Source of the DNA: Acidimicrobiia bacterium
GTDB lineage: Bacteria; Actinomycetota; Acidimicrobiia; IMCC26256; Chersky-534
NCBI GenBank assembly: GCA_017882925.1
Contig: JADGOM010000256.1
Location: 1-36,411 of the forward strand
Direction of reading: 5' to 3'
DNA length: 36,411 nucleotides
Shown in pieces: positions 1 through 9,578 of the stretch; position 1 is the stretch's first letter; every line of letters starts with the position of its first letter. The position numbers were made by a program, and so were the translations under genes. Under the pieces are notes generated by a model, which was given only the letters and a program-made list of their open reading frames with translations, had not been told where the DNA came from and searched no databases.

Positions 1-998
1 AGGAGCTGCGGGAGCTCGTGCGCGCCGATCGAGCGGAGCACGGTCTCGACCGCGGCGATCGGCCGTTCGACGTCGACCGCGCTGGCATCGACGACGTGCA
101 CGAGGAAGTCGACCTCGGCCGCCTCTTCGAGCGTGCTGCGGAAGGCCTCCACGAGTTGGTGCGGGAGCTTGCGCACGAAGCCCACGGTGTCGGAGACGAG
201 CACGGTCTCACCCCCGGGCATGACGAGCCGGCGGGTGGTGGGATCGAGCGTGCTGAACAGCTGGTTGTCGACGAGCACATCGGAACCGGTGATGCGGTTG
301 AGCAACGTGCTCTTCCCCGAGTTCGTGTAGCCGACCAGCGCGATCGTGTGGAACTCCGAGCCGCGGCGGGCCTTGCGCTGGTTGACGCGGGTGCGGCCGA
401 GGCGCTTGAGATCGGCTTCGAGCGTGCCGACCTTGCGGAGGATGCGCCGGCGGTCGACCTCGAGCTGGGTCTCGCCCGGGCCCCGGGTGCCGATGCCACC
501 GCCCTGCTGGCTCAGCTGCAGCCCGCGGCCGCGCAGTCGCGGGATGCGGTAGCGGAGCTGGGCCAGCTCCACCTGCACCATGCCCTCCTGGCTCCGGGCG
601 TGCTGGGCGAAGATGTCGAGGATCAGGGCCACCCGGTCGACGACGTCGACCTTGAAGATCTCCTCCAGGTTCTGCTGCTGCTTGGGCGTGAGCTCGTCGT
701 CGAAGATCACGACGTCGATGTCCTCCGCCACCGAGAGCTGCCGGAGCTCCTCGGCCTTGCCCTTGCCGATGAACGTGGCCGGGTGCGTGGTCGTGCGGTG
801 CTGCAGCTCGCTCGCGACGGGCAGGGCGCCGGCGGTCTCGGTGAGCAGCGCGAGCTCGGCCATCGACAGCTCCGCGTCTTCCAGCTCGACCTTGTTGGCG
901 TAGGTGCCCACCAGCAGCGCCCGCTGCCGGACGACGTCGAAGTCGGTCTCGGTGGCGGTGAGGGTGCGGCGCTGGCGCTCCTCGTGGCGACGGCTCAC
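1..998 (-). CDS. hflX: GTPase HflX (3' part runs off the window edge)
   Basis: Minus-strand reading from GTG at 998: VSRRHEERQRRTLTATETDFDVVRQRALLVGTYANK...PATFIGKGKAEEL...GIGTRGPGETQLEVDRRRI...ALVGYTNSGKSTLLNRITGSDVLVDNQLFSTLDPTTRR...VSDTVGFVRKLPHQLVEAFRSTLEE; classic HflX G1 and switch motifs. No stop inside the window. Not in the supplied ORF list because it is truncated. Confidence 0.93.
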   Translation of the reverse strand, partial: MSRRHEERQRRTLTATETDFDVVRQRALLVGTYANKVELEDAELSMAELALLTETAGALPVASELQHRTTTHPATFIGKGKAEELRQLSVAEDIDVVIFDDELTPKQQQNLEEIFKVDVVDRVALILDIFAQHARSQEGMVQVELAQLRYRIPRLRGRGLQLSQQGGGIGTRGPGETQLEVDRRRILRKVGTLEADLKRLGRTRVNQRKARRGSEFHTIALVGYTNSGKSTLLNRITGSDVLVDNQLFSTLDPTTRRLVMPGGETVLVSDTVGFVRKLPHQLVEAFRSTLEEAAEVDFLVHVVDASAVDVERPIAAVETVLRSIGAHELPQL

Positions 999-1861
999 GC
1001 GCGCACCTCCTCGGAGCCCGCGAGCACCGCGGGATCGATGTCGACGTCGAACACGTGGACGACCGGACCACCCAGGCGGATCGTGTCGCCGAGGTCGACC
1101 GTGAGCTCGCCGCCGGGCACCCGCACGACGACGTGGTCGCCGACCAGCCCGCGCCGCTGCGCGACGGCGGCGGCCGCGCACGCGCCGGTGCCGCACGAGA
1201 GCGTCTCGCCGACGCCCCGCTCCCACACCCGCATCGTGATCGTGTCGGGACCCGAGACCGCGACGAACTCGACGTTGGTGCGCTGCGGGAACCGCGGATC
1301 GTGCTCGAGGCGGGGACCGTGCTGCGTGACCCGGGCCCCGCCCGGGTCGTCGACGAAGAGGACGAGGTGCGGGTTGCCCATGCCGGCCGCGTCGCCGCGG
1401 TAGGCGACGCCGTGGAACTCGGCCTCGATGTCGAACGGGCTCGCGCCGTCGAACGGGATGCGGGCGGGGTCGAAGGTGACCGGGCCCATGTCGACGGTCG
1501 CGGCCACGAGATCACCCGAGGCGGGGTCGAGCTCGAGGTCGATCTCCCGCCGGCCCCCGCCGGTGTCGACGACGAGCCTGCCGTCGCGCGCCAGGCCTTC
1601 GCGCACGGCGACCCAGGCGAGGCAGCGCGCGCCGTTGCCGCTCATCTCCGCGGGGCCGCCGTCGGCGTTGCGCAGCGTCATGGTGGCGTCGGCCCCGTCC
1701 CGGCCCGGCCCGAGGGTGAGCACGCCGTCGGCCCCGATCCCGCGCCAGCGGTCGCACAGGGCCCGCACCACGGCGGGATCGAGCTCCGCGCCGGGCGCGG
1801 CGACGTGCACCAGGAAGTCGTTGCCGGTCGCATGCAGCTTGGCGAGGTGGACGGAGCTCAT
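995..1861 (-). CDS. dapF: diaminopimelate epimerase
   Basis: MSSVHLAKLHATGNDFLVH...ADGGPAEMSGNGARCLAW...GNPHLVLFVDD...ERGVGETLSCGTGACAAAAV; active-site Cys motifs. The start overlaps the miaA stop and the stop overlaps the hflX GTG. Confidence 0.95.
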   Translation of the reverse strand: MSSVHLAKLHATGNDFLVHVAAPGAELDPAVVRALCDRWRGIGADGVLTLGPGRDGADATMTLRNADGGPAEMSGNGARCLAWVAVREGLARDGRLVVDTGGGRREIDLELDPASGDLVAATVDMGPVTFDPARIPFDGASPFDIEAEFHGVAYRGDAAGMGNPHLVLFVDDPGGARVTQHGPRLEHDPRFPQRTNVEFVAVSGPDTITMRVWERGVGETLSCGTGACAAAAVAQRRGLVGDHVVVRVPGGELTVDLGDTIRLGGPVVHVFDVDIDPAVLAGSEEVRA

Positions 1862-2781
1862 GCGGCCCAGGTTGCCAGGAGCGACGGGCGCACCGCGTCG
1901 GGATTCTCCGCCGTGGCCCACCAGGTGATGCGGGGGTCCTTGCGGAACCACATCCGCTGGCGGCGGGCGAAGCTGCGGGTCCGCCGGACGACCAGGTCGA
2001 GCGCGGCCTCGAGGGACGGTTCGGCACCTTCCAGGTGATCCATCAATTCCCGGTATCCGATCGCTTGGCGGGCGTTGCGGGAGAACGGTCCTTCGGACAC
2101 CCGACGGACCTCGTCGAGGAGGCCGGCGGCCCGCATGGCCGCCACGCGGGCGGCGATGCGGGTGGCGAGCACGGCCCGTGGGAGCCAGACGCCCGCCATC
2201 CGGACGGGGAAAACCGTCGGGCCGTAGTGCTGCATTCCCGGGCCGAAGCTGGAGAACGGCCGCCCGGTGATGCGGATGACCTCGAGCGCCCGGACGATGC
2301 GGCGCTGGTTGTGCTCGTCGATCCGGGCCGCGGCGACCGGGTCCGCGGCCACCAGCTCCGCGTACGCCCGCGCGATCCCGCCCGGCTCCGCGGTGGCCGC
2401 CTCGAGCTCGGCCCGCACCGCGAGGTCTTCACCCGGGAAGCGCAGATCGTCGATCACGGCCTGCACGTAGAGCCCGGTGCCGCCGACGAGCAGGGCGCGC
2501 TTGCCCCGCGCCTCGATGGCCGCGACCGCGGCGCGGGCCGCGGCCTGGAAGCGGACGACCGACCAGTCCTCGCCCGGCTCGGCGACGTCGATCAGGTGGT
2601 GCACGACCCGGGCCTGCTCGGCGGCGGTCGGCTTGGCGGTGCCGATGTCGAGCCCGCGGTAGACCTGCATGGAGTCGATCGACACGATCTCGACGTCGGG
2701 GAGCGCCTCGGCGACGGCGAGGGCGAGCGCCGACTTCCCGGAGGCCGTGGGCCCGACGAGCGCGAGATGCGTGACGCTCAA
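1858..2781 (-). CDS. miaA: tRNA dimethylallyltransferase MiaA
   Basis: MSVTHLALVGPTASGKSALALAVAEALPDVEIVSIDSMQVYRGLDIGTAKPT...; typical P-loop and DSMQVYRGLDIGTAKP motif. Confidence 0.96.
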   Translation of the reverse strand: MSVTHLALVGPTASGKSALALAVAEALPDVEIVSIDSMQVYRGLDIGTAKPTAAEQARVVHHLIDVAEPGEDWSVVRFQAAARAAVAAIEARGKRALLVGGTGLYVQAVIDDLRFPGEDLAVRAELEAATAEPGGIARAYAELVAADPVAAARIDEHNQRRIVRALEVIRITGRPFSSFGPGMQHYGPTVFPVRMAGVWLPRAVLATRIAARVAAMRAAGLLDEVRRVSEGPFSRNARQAIGYRELMDHLEGAEPSLEAALDLVVRRTRSFARRQRMWFRKDPRITWWATAENPDAVRPSLLATWAA

Positions 2782-2811
2782 CGCGCGGTCATCCGCGTGA
2801 GGGGCGTCTCG

Positions 2812-4194
2812 TCACAGCACGGTCACCGGGATGCGGACCCTGGGCCGCGGTGCGGGCGCGGTGACCCGCTGCAGCTCGCCCCGCAGGAAGTGCGGCGCCG
2901 CGCTCGTGATCTCCACCTCGGCGTAGGTGCCGGGCGTGAGCGTGCCCGCGAAGTGCACGAGCTTGTTCTGCCGCGTGCGCGCGCTCATCATCGCCGGGTC
3001 CTTCTTCGACGGCCCGAGCACGAGCACCTCGTCGACCCGGCCGATGCGGGCGGAGTGCTTCACGAGCGCGTGCCGCTCGACCACCTCCATCAGCGCGGTC
3101 ATGCGGGCCGCGGCGACCTCCGGCGGCACGAAGTCGTCGGTCATCCGCGCGGCCACCGTGCCCTCGCGGGGCGAGAAGATGAACGTGAACGCGGCGTCGT
3201 ACTCGGCCGCGTCGGCCACCTCGAGCGTGCGCTCGAAGTCGGCGTCGGTCTCGCCGGGGAACCCGACGATGATGTCGGTGGTGACCGCGAGGTCGTCGAT
3301 GCCCGCGCGCGCGGCCGCGAGCCGGGCCAGGTAGCGCTCCGCGGTGTAGCCGCGGTGCATGGCCGCGAGCACGCGGTCGGAGCCCGACTGCAACGGGAGG
3401 TGGAGGTGCTCGCACACCGACGGGCACTCGGCCATCGCCGCGATCGTCTCCGGCCGCAGGTCCTTCGGGTGCGGCGACGTGTAACGCACCCGCCGGATCC
3501 CGGGCACCGCGTCGACCGCGCGCAGCAGGTCGGCGAACTGCGGCCGGTACTGGCCGGCGCCGAGATCACGGCCGTAGGAGTTGACGTTCTGCCCGAGGAG
3601 CGTGATCTCGCTGACGCCCTCCCGGCCGAGCTCCTCGACCTCGCGCACGATGTCGCCCATGCGCCGGCTGACCTCGGCCCCCCGCACGCTCGGCACGATG
3701 CAGAACGTGCACGAGTTGTCGCAGCCGATCTGGATGGTGATCCAGGCCGAGTGGTCGACCTCGCGGCGCGCGGGGAGCGCGCTCGGGTAGGCCTCGTGCT
3801 CCTCGAGGATCTCGACCACGGGCTCGCCGAGGCGCCGCGACGCGCGCAGCAGGTCGGGCGCGTGCGCGAGGTTGTGGGTGCCGAACACCACGTCGACGTG
3901 CCCGGCGCGCTCGACGATGCCCTCGCGGTCCTTCTGGGCGAGGCAGCCGCCGACCGCGATCTGCATGCCCGGGTGACGTTCCTTCAGCGACTTCAGGTGG
4001 CCGAGCGTCCCGTAGAGCTTGGTGTCGGCGTTCTCCCGGATGCAGCACGTGTTGACGACGACGACGTCAGCCAGCTCGGGATCGTCGGTGGCCTCCATCC
4101 CCTCGGCCGCGAGCAGGCCCGCGATGCGCTCCGAGTCGTGCTCGTTCATCTGGCACCCGAAGGTGCGCACGTGGAAGCGGCGGGGTTCGGTCAC
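2812..4194 (-). CDS. miaB: tRNA (N6-isopentenyladenosine-C2)-methylthiotransferase MiaB
   Basis: V(M)TEPRRFHVRTFGCQMNEHDSERIAGLL...NTCCIRENADTKLYG...GCDNSCTFCIVPSVRG...GFPGETDADF; radical SAM CxxxCxxC and TRAM region. The supplied ORF (to 4674) is over-extended; GTG at 4194 chosen. Confidence 0.95.
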   Translation of the reverse strand: MTEPRRFHVRTFGCQMNEHDSERIAGLLAAEGMEATDDPELADVVVVNTCCIRENADTKLYGTLGHLKSLKERHPGMQIAVGGCLAQKDREGIVERAGHVDVVFGTHNLAHAPDLLRASRRLGEPVVEILEEHEAYPSALPARREVDHSAWITIQIGCDNSCTFCIVPSVRGAEVSRRMGDIVREVEELGREGVSEITLLGQNVNSYGRDLGAGQYRPQFADLLRAVDAVPGIRRVRYTSPHPKDLRPETIAAMAECPSVCEHLHLPLQSGSDRVLAAMHRGYTAERYLARLAAARAGIDDLAVTTDIIVGFPGETDADFERTLEVADAAEYDAAFTFIFSPREGTVAARMTDDFVPPEVAAARMTALMEVVERHALVKHSARIGRVDEVLVLGPSKKDPAMMSARTRQNKLVHFAGTLTPGTYAEVEITSAAPHFLRGELQRVTAPAPRPRVRIPVTVL

Positions 4195-4273
4195 GACGGC
4201 CCAGTCTACGGAAGCCCCGGCCCCCGCCCGGCCCGCCCGGTCGTGCCCCGGACGCCGCAGACCCGGACGCCGC

Positions 4274-4963
4274 TCAGTGGGCGCCGGCGAACTGCTGCCC
4301 CTCGAGCACGTCGTGCTCGGGAAGCGGGCCGAAGAAGCTCCACATCGCGATGTAGAGCTCGGGGTCACTGGTCCAGGCGTAGGCCCGCACCTGCTCGGGG
4401 CTTCGACGCCCGAACAGCGAGCGGAACAGCTCGAACGAGTCGATCTCGAGCTCGGCACCGGGCGCGCCCGTGCCGTGGACCTGCGGCGCCCCACCGTCGA
4501 CCCGCAGGGTGAGGCTGCGCACGCCGGCCTCGTCGAGCCGTGGCCCGAGTCGCTCCAGCACCGCTCCGAGCACGAAATCGACGGCCGACGGCTCGCTCGG
4601 GCCGGCGATGCCGAGCGCGCCGCGCAGGTCGTGCTCGTGCACCACGCAGTCGATGACGGTCCGCGGACTGCCATCGGCGACCGCCTGGACCGCCGGATCG
4701 CTCACGTCCCATTCCGCGAGCAGCTCGGGCAGGGTGCGGTCGATTCGCTCCGCGACCTGGCGCGCGGTCCAGGGATCGGTGCCGACACCCTCGAGGTTGC
4801 CGGTCTGCACGTCGTAGGCCAGGCCGCTCAGGTGCGCGACGAGGTCCTGCACCCGCCACTCGGGACAGCCCGGCACGGTGCGGAACAACGCGCGGGTCGG
4901 CAGATCGCAGACGAGTTGCGCAGCTCTTCGGTGCGTACCGGAGTACATGCCGGCCAGATCCAT
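4274..4963 (-). CDS. maleylpyruvate isomerase/mycothiol-dependent enzyme (DinB-like fold) family protein
   Basis: MDLAGMYSGTHRRAAQLVCDLPTRALFRTVPGCPEWRVQDLVAHLSGLAYDV...VIDCVVHEHDLRGALGIAGP; pattern 'tvPaCPeWtvrDLvaHl...HehDlRgAl' typical of this actinobacterial family. Confidence 0.8.
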   Translation of the reverse strand: MDLAGMYSGTHRRAAQLVCDLPTRALFRTVPGCPEWRVQDLVAHLSGLAYDVQTGNLEGVGTDPWTARQVAERIDRTLPELLAEWDVSDPAVQAVADGSPRTVIDCVVHEHDLRGALGIAGPSEPSAVDFVLGAVLERLGPRLDEAGVRSLTLRVDGGAPQVHGTGAPGAELEIDSFELFRSLFGRRSPEQVRAYAWTSDPELYIAMWSFFGPLPEHDVLEGQQFAGAH

Positions 4964-5057
4964 CCCGCGCACGATAGCGATCGTGTCGGTCAGGTCAAGC
5001 GGCGACGCGCCCGTGCCTTCCGTGGCAACGCGCACACCACAACCCGCCTCGGGGATC

Positions 5058-5090
5058 GTGACGGGACCGGCCCCAACGCGGCCCCGTCAC
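5058..5090 (-). terminator. candidate intrinsic terminator downstream of recA
   Basis: Perfect 8-bp inverted repeat GTGACGGG (5058-5065) / CCCGTCAC (5083-5090), 25 nt past the recA stop; no U-tract. Confidence 0.55.
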
Positions 5091-5115
5091 AACCTTGCCG
5101 AGAGCACTCCCGGGC

Positions 5116-6204
5116 TCAGGCGATCGATCCGTCCGAACCCGCGTCTTCCAGGGCATCGAGCGCGTCGACGAGGTCGATGTCGGCCTCGGCTGCGAGGTCG
5201 ACCTCCGCCTCGTCGGGTCCGCCGTCGAGGCCGGACGCCTTGCGGACCTTCTCGCTGATCTCGACCATGAGGTCGAGGTTCTCCGAGAGGTACGTCTTGA
5301 CCTTCTCGCGACCCTGACCGAGCTGCTCACCTTCGTAGGTGAACCATGCGCCGGCCTTCTTCACGATCCCGAGATCGACGGCCACATCGAGCAGCGAGCC
5401 TTCGCGGCTGATGCCCTTGCCGTACATGATGTCGAACTCCGCCTGCTTGAACGGCGGCGCCACCTTGTTCTTGACGACCTTCACCCGGGCCCGGTTGCCG
5501 ATGGCCTCGGCCCCGTCCTTGATGGTCTCGACCCGGCGGATGTCGAGGCGGACCGACGAGTAGAACTTGAGCGCCCGGCCTCCCGGTGTGGTCTCCGGCG
5601 AGCCGAACATCACGCCGATCTTCTCCCGCAGCTGGTTGATGAACACCGCGATCGTGCGGGACCGGTTGAGGTTGGCGGTGAGCTTGCGCAGCGCCTGGCT
5701 CATGAGCCGGGCCTGGAGACCGACGTGCGTATCGCCCATCTCGCCCTCGATCTCGGCGCGGGGCACGAGTGCGGCCACCGAGTCGATGACGACGACGTCG
5801 AGCGCGCCGGAGCGGATCAGCATGTCGGTGATCTCGAGCGCCTGCTCCCCCGTGTCGGGCTGGGAGATCAGCAGATCGTCGACGTTGACCCCGATGGCCG
5901 CAGCGTAGACCGGGTCCATCGCGTGCTCGGCGTCGATGTAGGCGCACACGCCGCCGTTGCGCTGGGCCTCGGCGACCACGTGCATCGCGAGGGTCGACTT
6001 GCCCGACGACTCCGGGCCGAAGATCTCGACGACACGACCCCGGGGGAGACCCCCGATGCCGAGCGCGAGGTCGAGGGCCAGCGCGCCCGTGGGGATCGCC
6101 TCGATGCCGACGTTGCCCCGCTCCCCCAACTTCATGATGGAGCCCTTGCCGAACTGCTTCTCGATCTGACCGAGTGCCATATCGAGTGCCTTGTCACGTT
6201 CCAC
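5116..6204 (-). CDS. recA: recombinase RecA
   Basis: V(M)[28 protein letters not shown]...[26 protein letters not shown]...[39 protein letters not shown]-like AGGAGG upstream of the GTG start. Confidence 0.98.
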   Translation of the reverse strand: MERDKALDMALGQIEKQFGKGSIMKLGERGNVGIEAIPTGALALDLALGIGGLPRGRVVEIFGPESSGKSTLAMHVVAEAQRNGGVCAYIDAEHAMDPVYAAAIGVNVDDLLISQPDTGEQALEITDMLIRSGALDVVVIDSVAALVPRAEIEGEMGDTHVGLQARLMSQALRKLTANLNRSRTIAVFINQLREKIGVMFGSPETTPGGRALKFYSSVRLDIRRVETIKDGAEAIGNRARVKVVKNKVAPPFKQAEFDIMYGKGISREGSLLDVAVDLGIVKKAGAWFTYEGEQLGQGREKVKTYLSENLDLMVEISEKVRKASGLDGGPDEAEVDLAAEADIDLVDALDALEDAGSDGSIA

Positions 6205-6343
6205 CGTCGGACCCTCCTGGGTTCATGTTGCGGGATGGGGAAGTGCCGTCGGGAGTGAACCTACGGCGGGGGTGTGACAGCTATCCGGCAACGATAGGCC
6301 GGAACCACGGGCGTGTAGTTCCACGCGTGTGAGCACACTAAAG

Positions 6344-6357
6344 CGAACACCCGTTCG
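6344..6357. promoter_or_regulatory. LexA/SOS box upstream of recA
   Basis: CGAACACCCGTTCG: GAAC-N4-GTTC core (6345-6356), matching the Gram-positive/mycobacterial LexA box; 140 nt upstream of the recA start and directly beside a TAGTGT -10-like hexamer (minus strand, 6340-6335). Confidence 0.8.
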
Positions 6358-6375
6358 GGTCAAGGACCGAACGGG
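6350..6375 (-). terminator. 9-bp inverted repeat between cinA and recA
   Basis: CCCGTTCGG (6350-6358) / CCGAACGGG (6367-6375), 8-nt loop, about 50 nt past the cinA stop; overlaps the SOS box. Confidence 0.4.
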
Positions 6376-6427
6376 ACGCGCGCGGTCCGCGAGTGCCGCG
6401 AACCCCTGCCCGCGACGGGCGGCGGGC

Positions 6428-7663
6428 TCAGCCGGGCAGGACGGCGAGGCGCTGGCGGATCAGGTTCATCAACGAGATCGTCGAGAACTGCCGCACGCGC
6501 TCGCGGTCGCCGGGGAGGCGGTTGGAGACCGCCTCCGGCTCGATGCCGGGGAGCGCGAGGCCGAACCAGACGGTCCCCACCGGCTGGTCGTCCTGCTCGT
6601 CCGGCCCGGCCACACCGGTGACCGCGATCCCGACGTCGGCGCCGAGAACCCGCTGCGCCCCCACCGCCATCTGCTTCGCGGCCTCCGCGCTCACGACGTG
6701 CTCCGCGGTGACGCCGAGAACGGTCCGCTTCACCTCGGTGGCGTAGCAACCGATCGTGCCGCGGAAGGTGCGGCTCGCGCCGGCGACGTTGGCGATGCGC
6801 CCGCCGATCAGCCCGCCGGTGAGCGACTCGGCCACGCCGAGCGTCCAGCCGCGCGCCTCGAGGCTGCGTAGGACGACGAACTCCATGGTCTCGTCGTCGA
6901 CGCCGAACACCAGCTCCCCGAGGATGTGGCGCAAGGCGGCCTCCTCGGGCGCGATGAGCGCCTCGGCCTCCTCACGGGTGCGCGCCTTGGCGGTCACGCG
7001 CACGACGATCCCCTCGATGCCGCGCGCGAGGAACGCGATCGACGGGTTGGTCTGCGCCTCGACGCGGTGGGCGATCATCTCGGCGAGACCGGACTCCGAC
7101 GTCCCCCAGGTCTTCAGCGAGCGCGACACGATCGCGCTCTTCTCGCCGGAGCGGGCGAGCAGATCGGGCAGCACCGTCTGCTCGACCATCAGCTGCATCT
7201 CGTAGGGCACCCCGGGTACCGCGTAGACGACCTTCTCCCCCACCTGGCAGAGGAGCCCGGGCGCGGTGCCGATCGGGTTGTCGATGATGTCGCCGCCGAC
7301 GGGCACGTCGGCCTGGCGGAGGTTGTTGGCCGGCATCTCGCGACCCCGGCCACCGAAGAGGTTGCCGATCCACTCGATCAGGTCTTCGCGCCGTTCGAGC
7401 GGCACGCCCATCACCTCGGCGATCGCCTCGCGGGTCACGTCGTCGGGGGTGGGCCCGAGGCCGCCGCAGACGATCACCGCGTCGGCCTGGTCGAGCATCT
7501 CGCGCAGCGTCGCGACCATGCGCGGGAGGTTGTCGCCCACCTTGCGGTGCTCGTAGCTGTCGATCCCGGCGGTGGCCAGCTGCTCGCCGATCCACGCGCT
7601 GTTGGTGTCGACGATCTGGCCGAGCAGCAGCTCGGTGCCGATGGCAAGGACATCACACCTCAT
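6428..7663 (-). CDS. cinA: competence/damage-inducible protein A (CinA, nicotinamide mononucleotide deamidase domain)
   Basis: MRCDVLAIGTELLLGQIVDTNSAWIGEQLATAGIDSYEHRKVGDN...GGLGPTPDDVTREAIAEVMG...VAESLTGGLIGGRIANVAGASRTFRGTIGCYATEVK; the supplied ORF extends too far upstream. Confidence 0.95.
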   Translation of the reverse strand: MRCDVLAIGTELLLGQIVDTNSAWIGEQLATAGIDSYEHRKVGDNLPRMVATLREMLDQADAVIVCGGLGPTPDDVTREAIAEVMGVPLERREDLIEWIGNLFGGRGREMPANNLRQADVPVGGDIIDNPIGTAPGLLCQVGEKVVYAVPGVPYEMQLMVEQTVLPDLLARSGEKSAIVSRSLKTWGTSESGLAEMIAHRVEAQTNPSIAFLARGIEGIVVRVTAKARTREEAEALIAPEEAALRHILGELVFGVDDETMEFVVLRSLEARGWTLGVAESLTGGLIGGRIANVAGASRTFRGTIGCYATEVKRTVLGVTAEHVVSAEAAKQMAVGAQRVLGADVGIAVTGVAGPDEQDDQPVGTVWFGLALPGIEPEAVSNRLPGDRERVRQFSTISLMNLIRQRLAVLPG

Positions 7664-8250
7664 GGAGCCGAGACCTCCGAGATCCCTGCGGGCGAAGCCG
7701 CGGTCGTGTGCAGGAACAGGTCGACCGCGCTGGCGAGCGTGAGCGCGACCGCGAACCACAGGATCGTCACCTGGAGCGTGTGCGCGTCGGCCGTCCACGG
7801 CAGCAGCACCGCGCCCACGGCGAGCAGCTGCACGACGGTCTTCAGCTTGCCGAGCCGCCGCGCGGGGAGCGACCGGCCGCGCCGGGCCGCCACCGAGCGG
7901 AACACCGAGACCGCGATCTCGCGCGCCGCGATCAGCGCGACGGGGAGCCACCACACGTCGCCGCGGGCGACGAGCACGCCGAAGCCACCGAGCACGAGGC
8001 ACTTGTCGGCGAGCGGATCGAGGAACGCGCCGGAGCGGGTGGTGCCGTCGCGCCGGGCGAGGACGCCGTCGAGCCCGTCGGTGATGCTGAGGATGAACCA
8101 ACCGCCGACCGTCGCCCACGACGCGCCCTGGTGGTAGATCAGGATCAGCAGCGGGACCGCGAATATCAGCCGCGCGATCGTGACGAAGTTGGCCGGGGTC
8201 GCGATCGCGCCCTGCCCGAACCGGCGCACCGGGGTGACGCCCGCGTTCAC
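7660..8250 (-). CDS. pgsA: CDP-diacylglycerol--glycerol-3-phosphate 3-phosphatidyltransferase
   Basis: V(M)NAGVTPVRRFGQGAIATPANFVTIARLIFAVPLLILIYHQG...ITDGLDGVLARRDGTTRSGAFLDPLADKCLVL; CDP-alcohol phosphotransferase motif DGxxAR...GxxxDxxxD. Confidence 0.93.
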   Translation of the reverse strand: MNAGVTPVRRFGQGAIATPANFVTIARLIFAVPLLILIYHQGASWATVGGWFILSITDGLDGVLARRDGTTRSGAFLDPLADKCLVLGGFGVLVARGDVWWLPVALIAAREIAVSVFRSVAARRGRSLPARRLGKLKTVVQLLAVGAVLLPWTADAHTLQVTILWFAVALTLASAVDLFLHTTAASPAGISEVSAP

Positions 8251-9578
8251 GCCGCGCCCTCGCGCGCGACGGCCGACGCGAGCAGGTCGGGTCCGAGCGC
8301 GGCCGTGACCGTCGCGCGCACCCACGCGCCCGGCCGCGCGTACGCGCCCTCGAGGCGGAGCACGCCGTCGATCTCCGGGGCCTCGCGGTGCGTGCGGCCG
8401 ACGGGGTCGCCGGTCTCGTCGTCGATGCCATCGACCAACACCTCGACCTCGGTGCCGATGAGCGCGTCGCGCGACGCCGCGGTGATCGGATCCTGGACCT
8501 CGCTGCACTCGCGCAGGCGGGCCGCGGTGAGATCCGCGGGCACGGGATCGCTGAGGTCCTGCGCGGCGGTGCCGTCCTCGGGTGAGAACGCGAAGAACCC
8601 GGCCCAGTCGAGCCGGGCCGCGGCGAGGAAGGCCAGCAGCTCGTCGTGCTCGGACTCGGTCTCGCCCGGGAACCCGACGATGAAGTTGGAGCGGAACGCG
8701 GCCTCGGGCTCGCGGGCCCGGATCGAGTCGATGGCCGCGAGGAACCGGTCGCCGCTCCCCCACCGCTTCATCGCGCGCAACCGGGTGGCGCTCGCGTGCT
8801 GCAGCGACAGGTCGAAGTACGGGACCACGGTGGGGAGCTCCAGCATCGTGGAGATCAGCGGGTCCTTCACCTCCGACGGGTAGAGGTAGAGGAGGCGGAT
8901 GCGCCGCAGCCCGTGCGGCGCGAGCGCGTCGAGGCGGTGCAGGAGCGGCGCCAGCGAGCCCGGCTGTCCGGTGTCGCGGCCGTACCAGGCGATGTCCTGG
9001 GCGACGAGCACGAGCTCGGACACGCCGGCCTCGACCAGCTGCCGGGCCTCGGCCTCGATCGACTCAGGGGTCCGCGACCGCTGCGCGCCGCGGAACGTTG
9101 GGATGGCGCAGAACGCGCAGGCCCGGTCGCAGCCCTCGGCGACCTTGAGGTACGCCCACGGCGCGTCGGGCTTCGCGCGCGGCAGCTCGAGCAGGTCGCG
9201 CACCCCGGTGGGCTTGCGCTTCAGCACGACCTCGGCGATCGACCCCTCCCCCGCGAAGCCGACGACCGCGTCGGCCTCGGGCAACGCGTCGGCCAGCTCG
9301 GAGCCGTAGCGCTCGGCCATGCAGCCCGTGAGCACGAGCTTGGCGCCGGGCTTGCGCCGGTCGCTCAGGGCCAGCGAGACGTCGATCGACTCCTGGCGCG
9401 CGGTCTCGATGAACGCGCACGTGTTGACCACCACGAGGTCCGCGCTCGACGCGTCGTCGGCCGCGAGCATCCCGTCGGCGAGCAGCGAGGCGACCACCTT
9501 GTCGGAGTCGACCGCGTTCTTCGGACAGCCGAGGGTCTCGACGTGGAATCGGAGGGCGGTCTCGGCGTCGGGGCTCAC
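8247..9578 (-). CDS. rimO: ribosomal protein S12 methylthiotransferase RimO
   Basis: RFHVETLGCPKNAVDSDKVVASLLADG...VVNTCAFIETARQESID...EGCDRACAFCAIPTFRGAQRSRTPESIEAEARQL...DIAWYGRD; RimO-type radical SAM. Confidence 0.95.
   Translation of the reverse strand: MSPDAETALRFHVETLGCPKNAVDSDKVVASLLADGMLAADDASSADLVVVNTCAFIETARQESIDVSLALSDRRKPGAKLVLTGCMAERYGSELADALPEADAVVGFAGEGSIAEVVLKRKPTGVRDLLELPRAKPDAPWAYLKVAEGCDRACAFCAIPTFRGAQRSRTPESIEAEARQLVEAGVSELVLVAQDIAWYGRDTGQPGSLAPLLHRLDALAPHGLRRIRLLYLYPSEVKDPLISTMLELPTVVPYFDLSLQHASATRLRAMKRWGSGDRFLAAIDSIRAREPEAAFRSNFIVGFPGETESEHDELLAFLAAARLDWAGFFAFSPEDGTAAQDLSDPVPADLTAARLRECSEVQDPITAASRDALIGTEVEVLVDGIDDETGDPVGRTHREAPEIDGVLRLEGAYARPGAWVRATVTAALGPDLLASAVAREGAA

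Noticed and set aside
18-1403. 461-aa + strand ORF
   Set aside because: Antisense to hflX and dapF, both clearly recognisable on the minus strand.
2035-4512. 825-aa + strand ORF
   Set aside because: Lies antisense to miaA and miaB, which are unmistakable on the minus strand.
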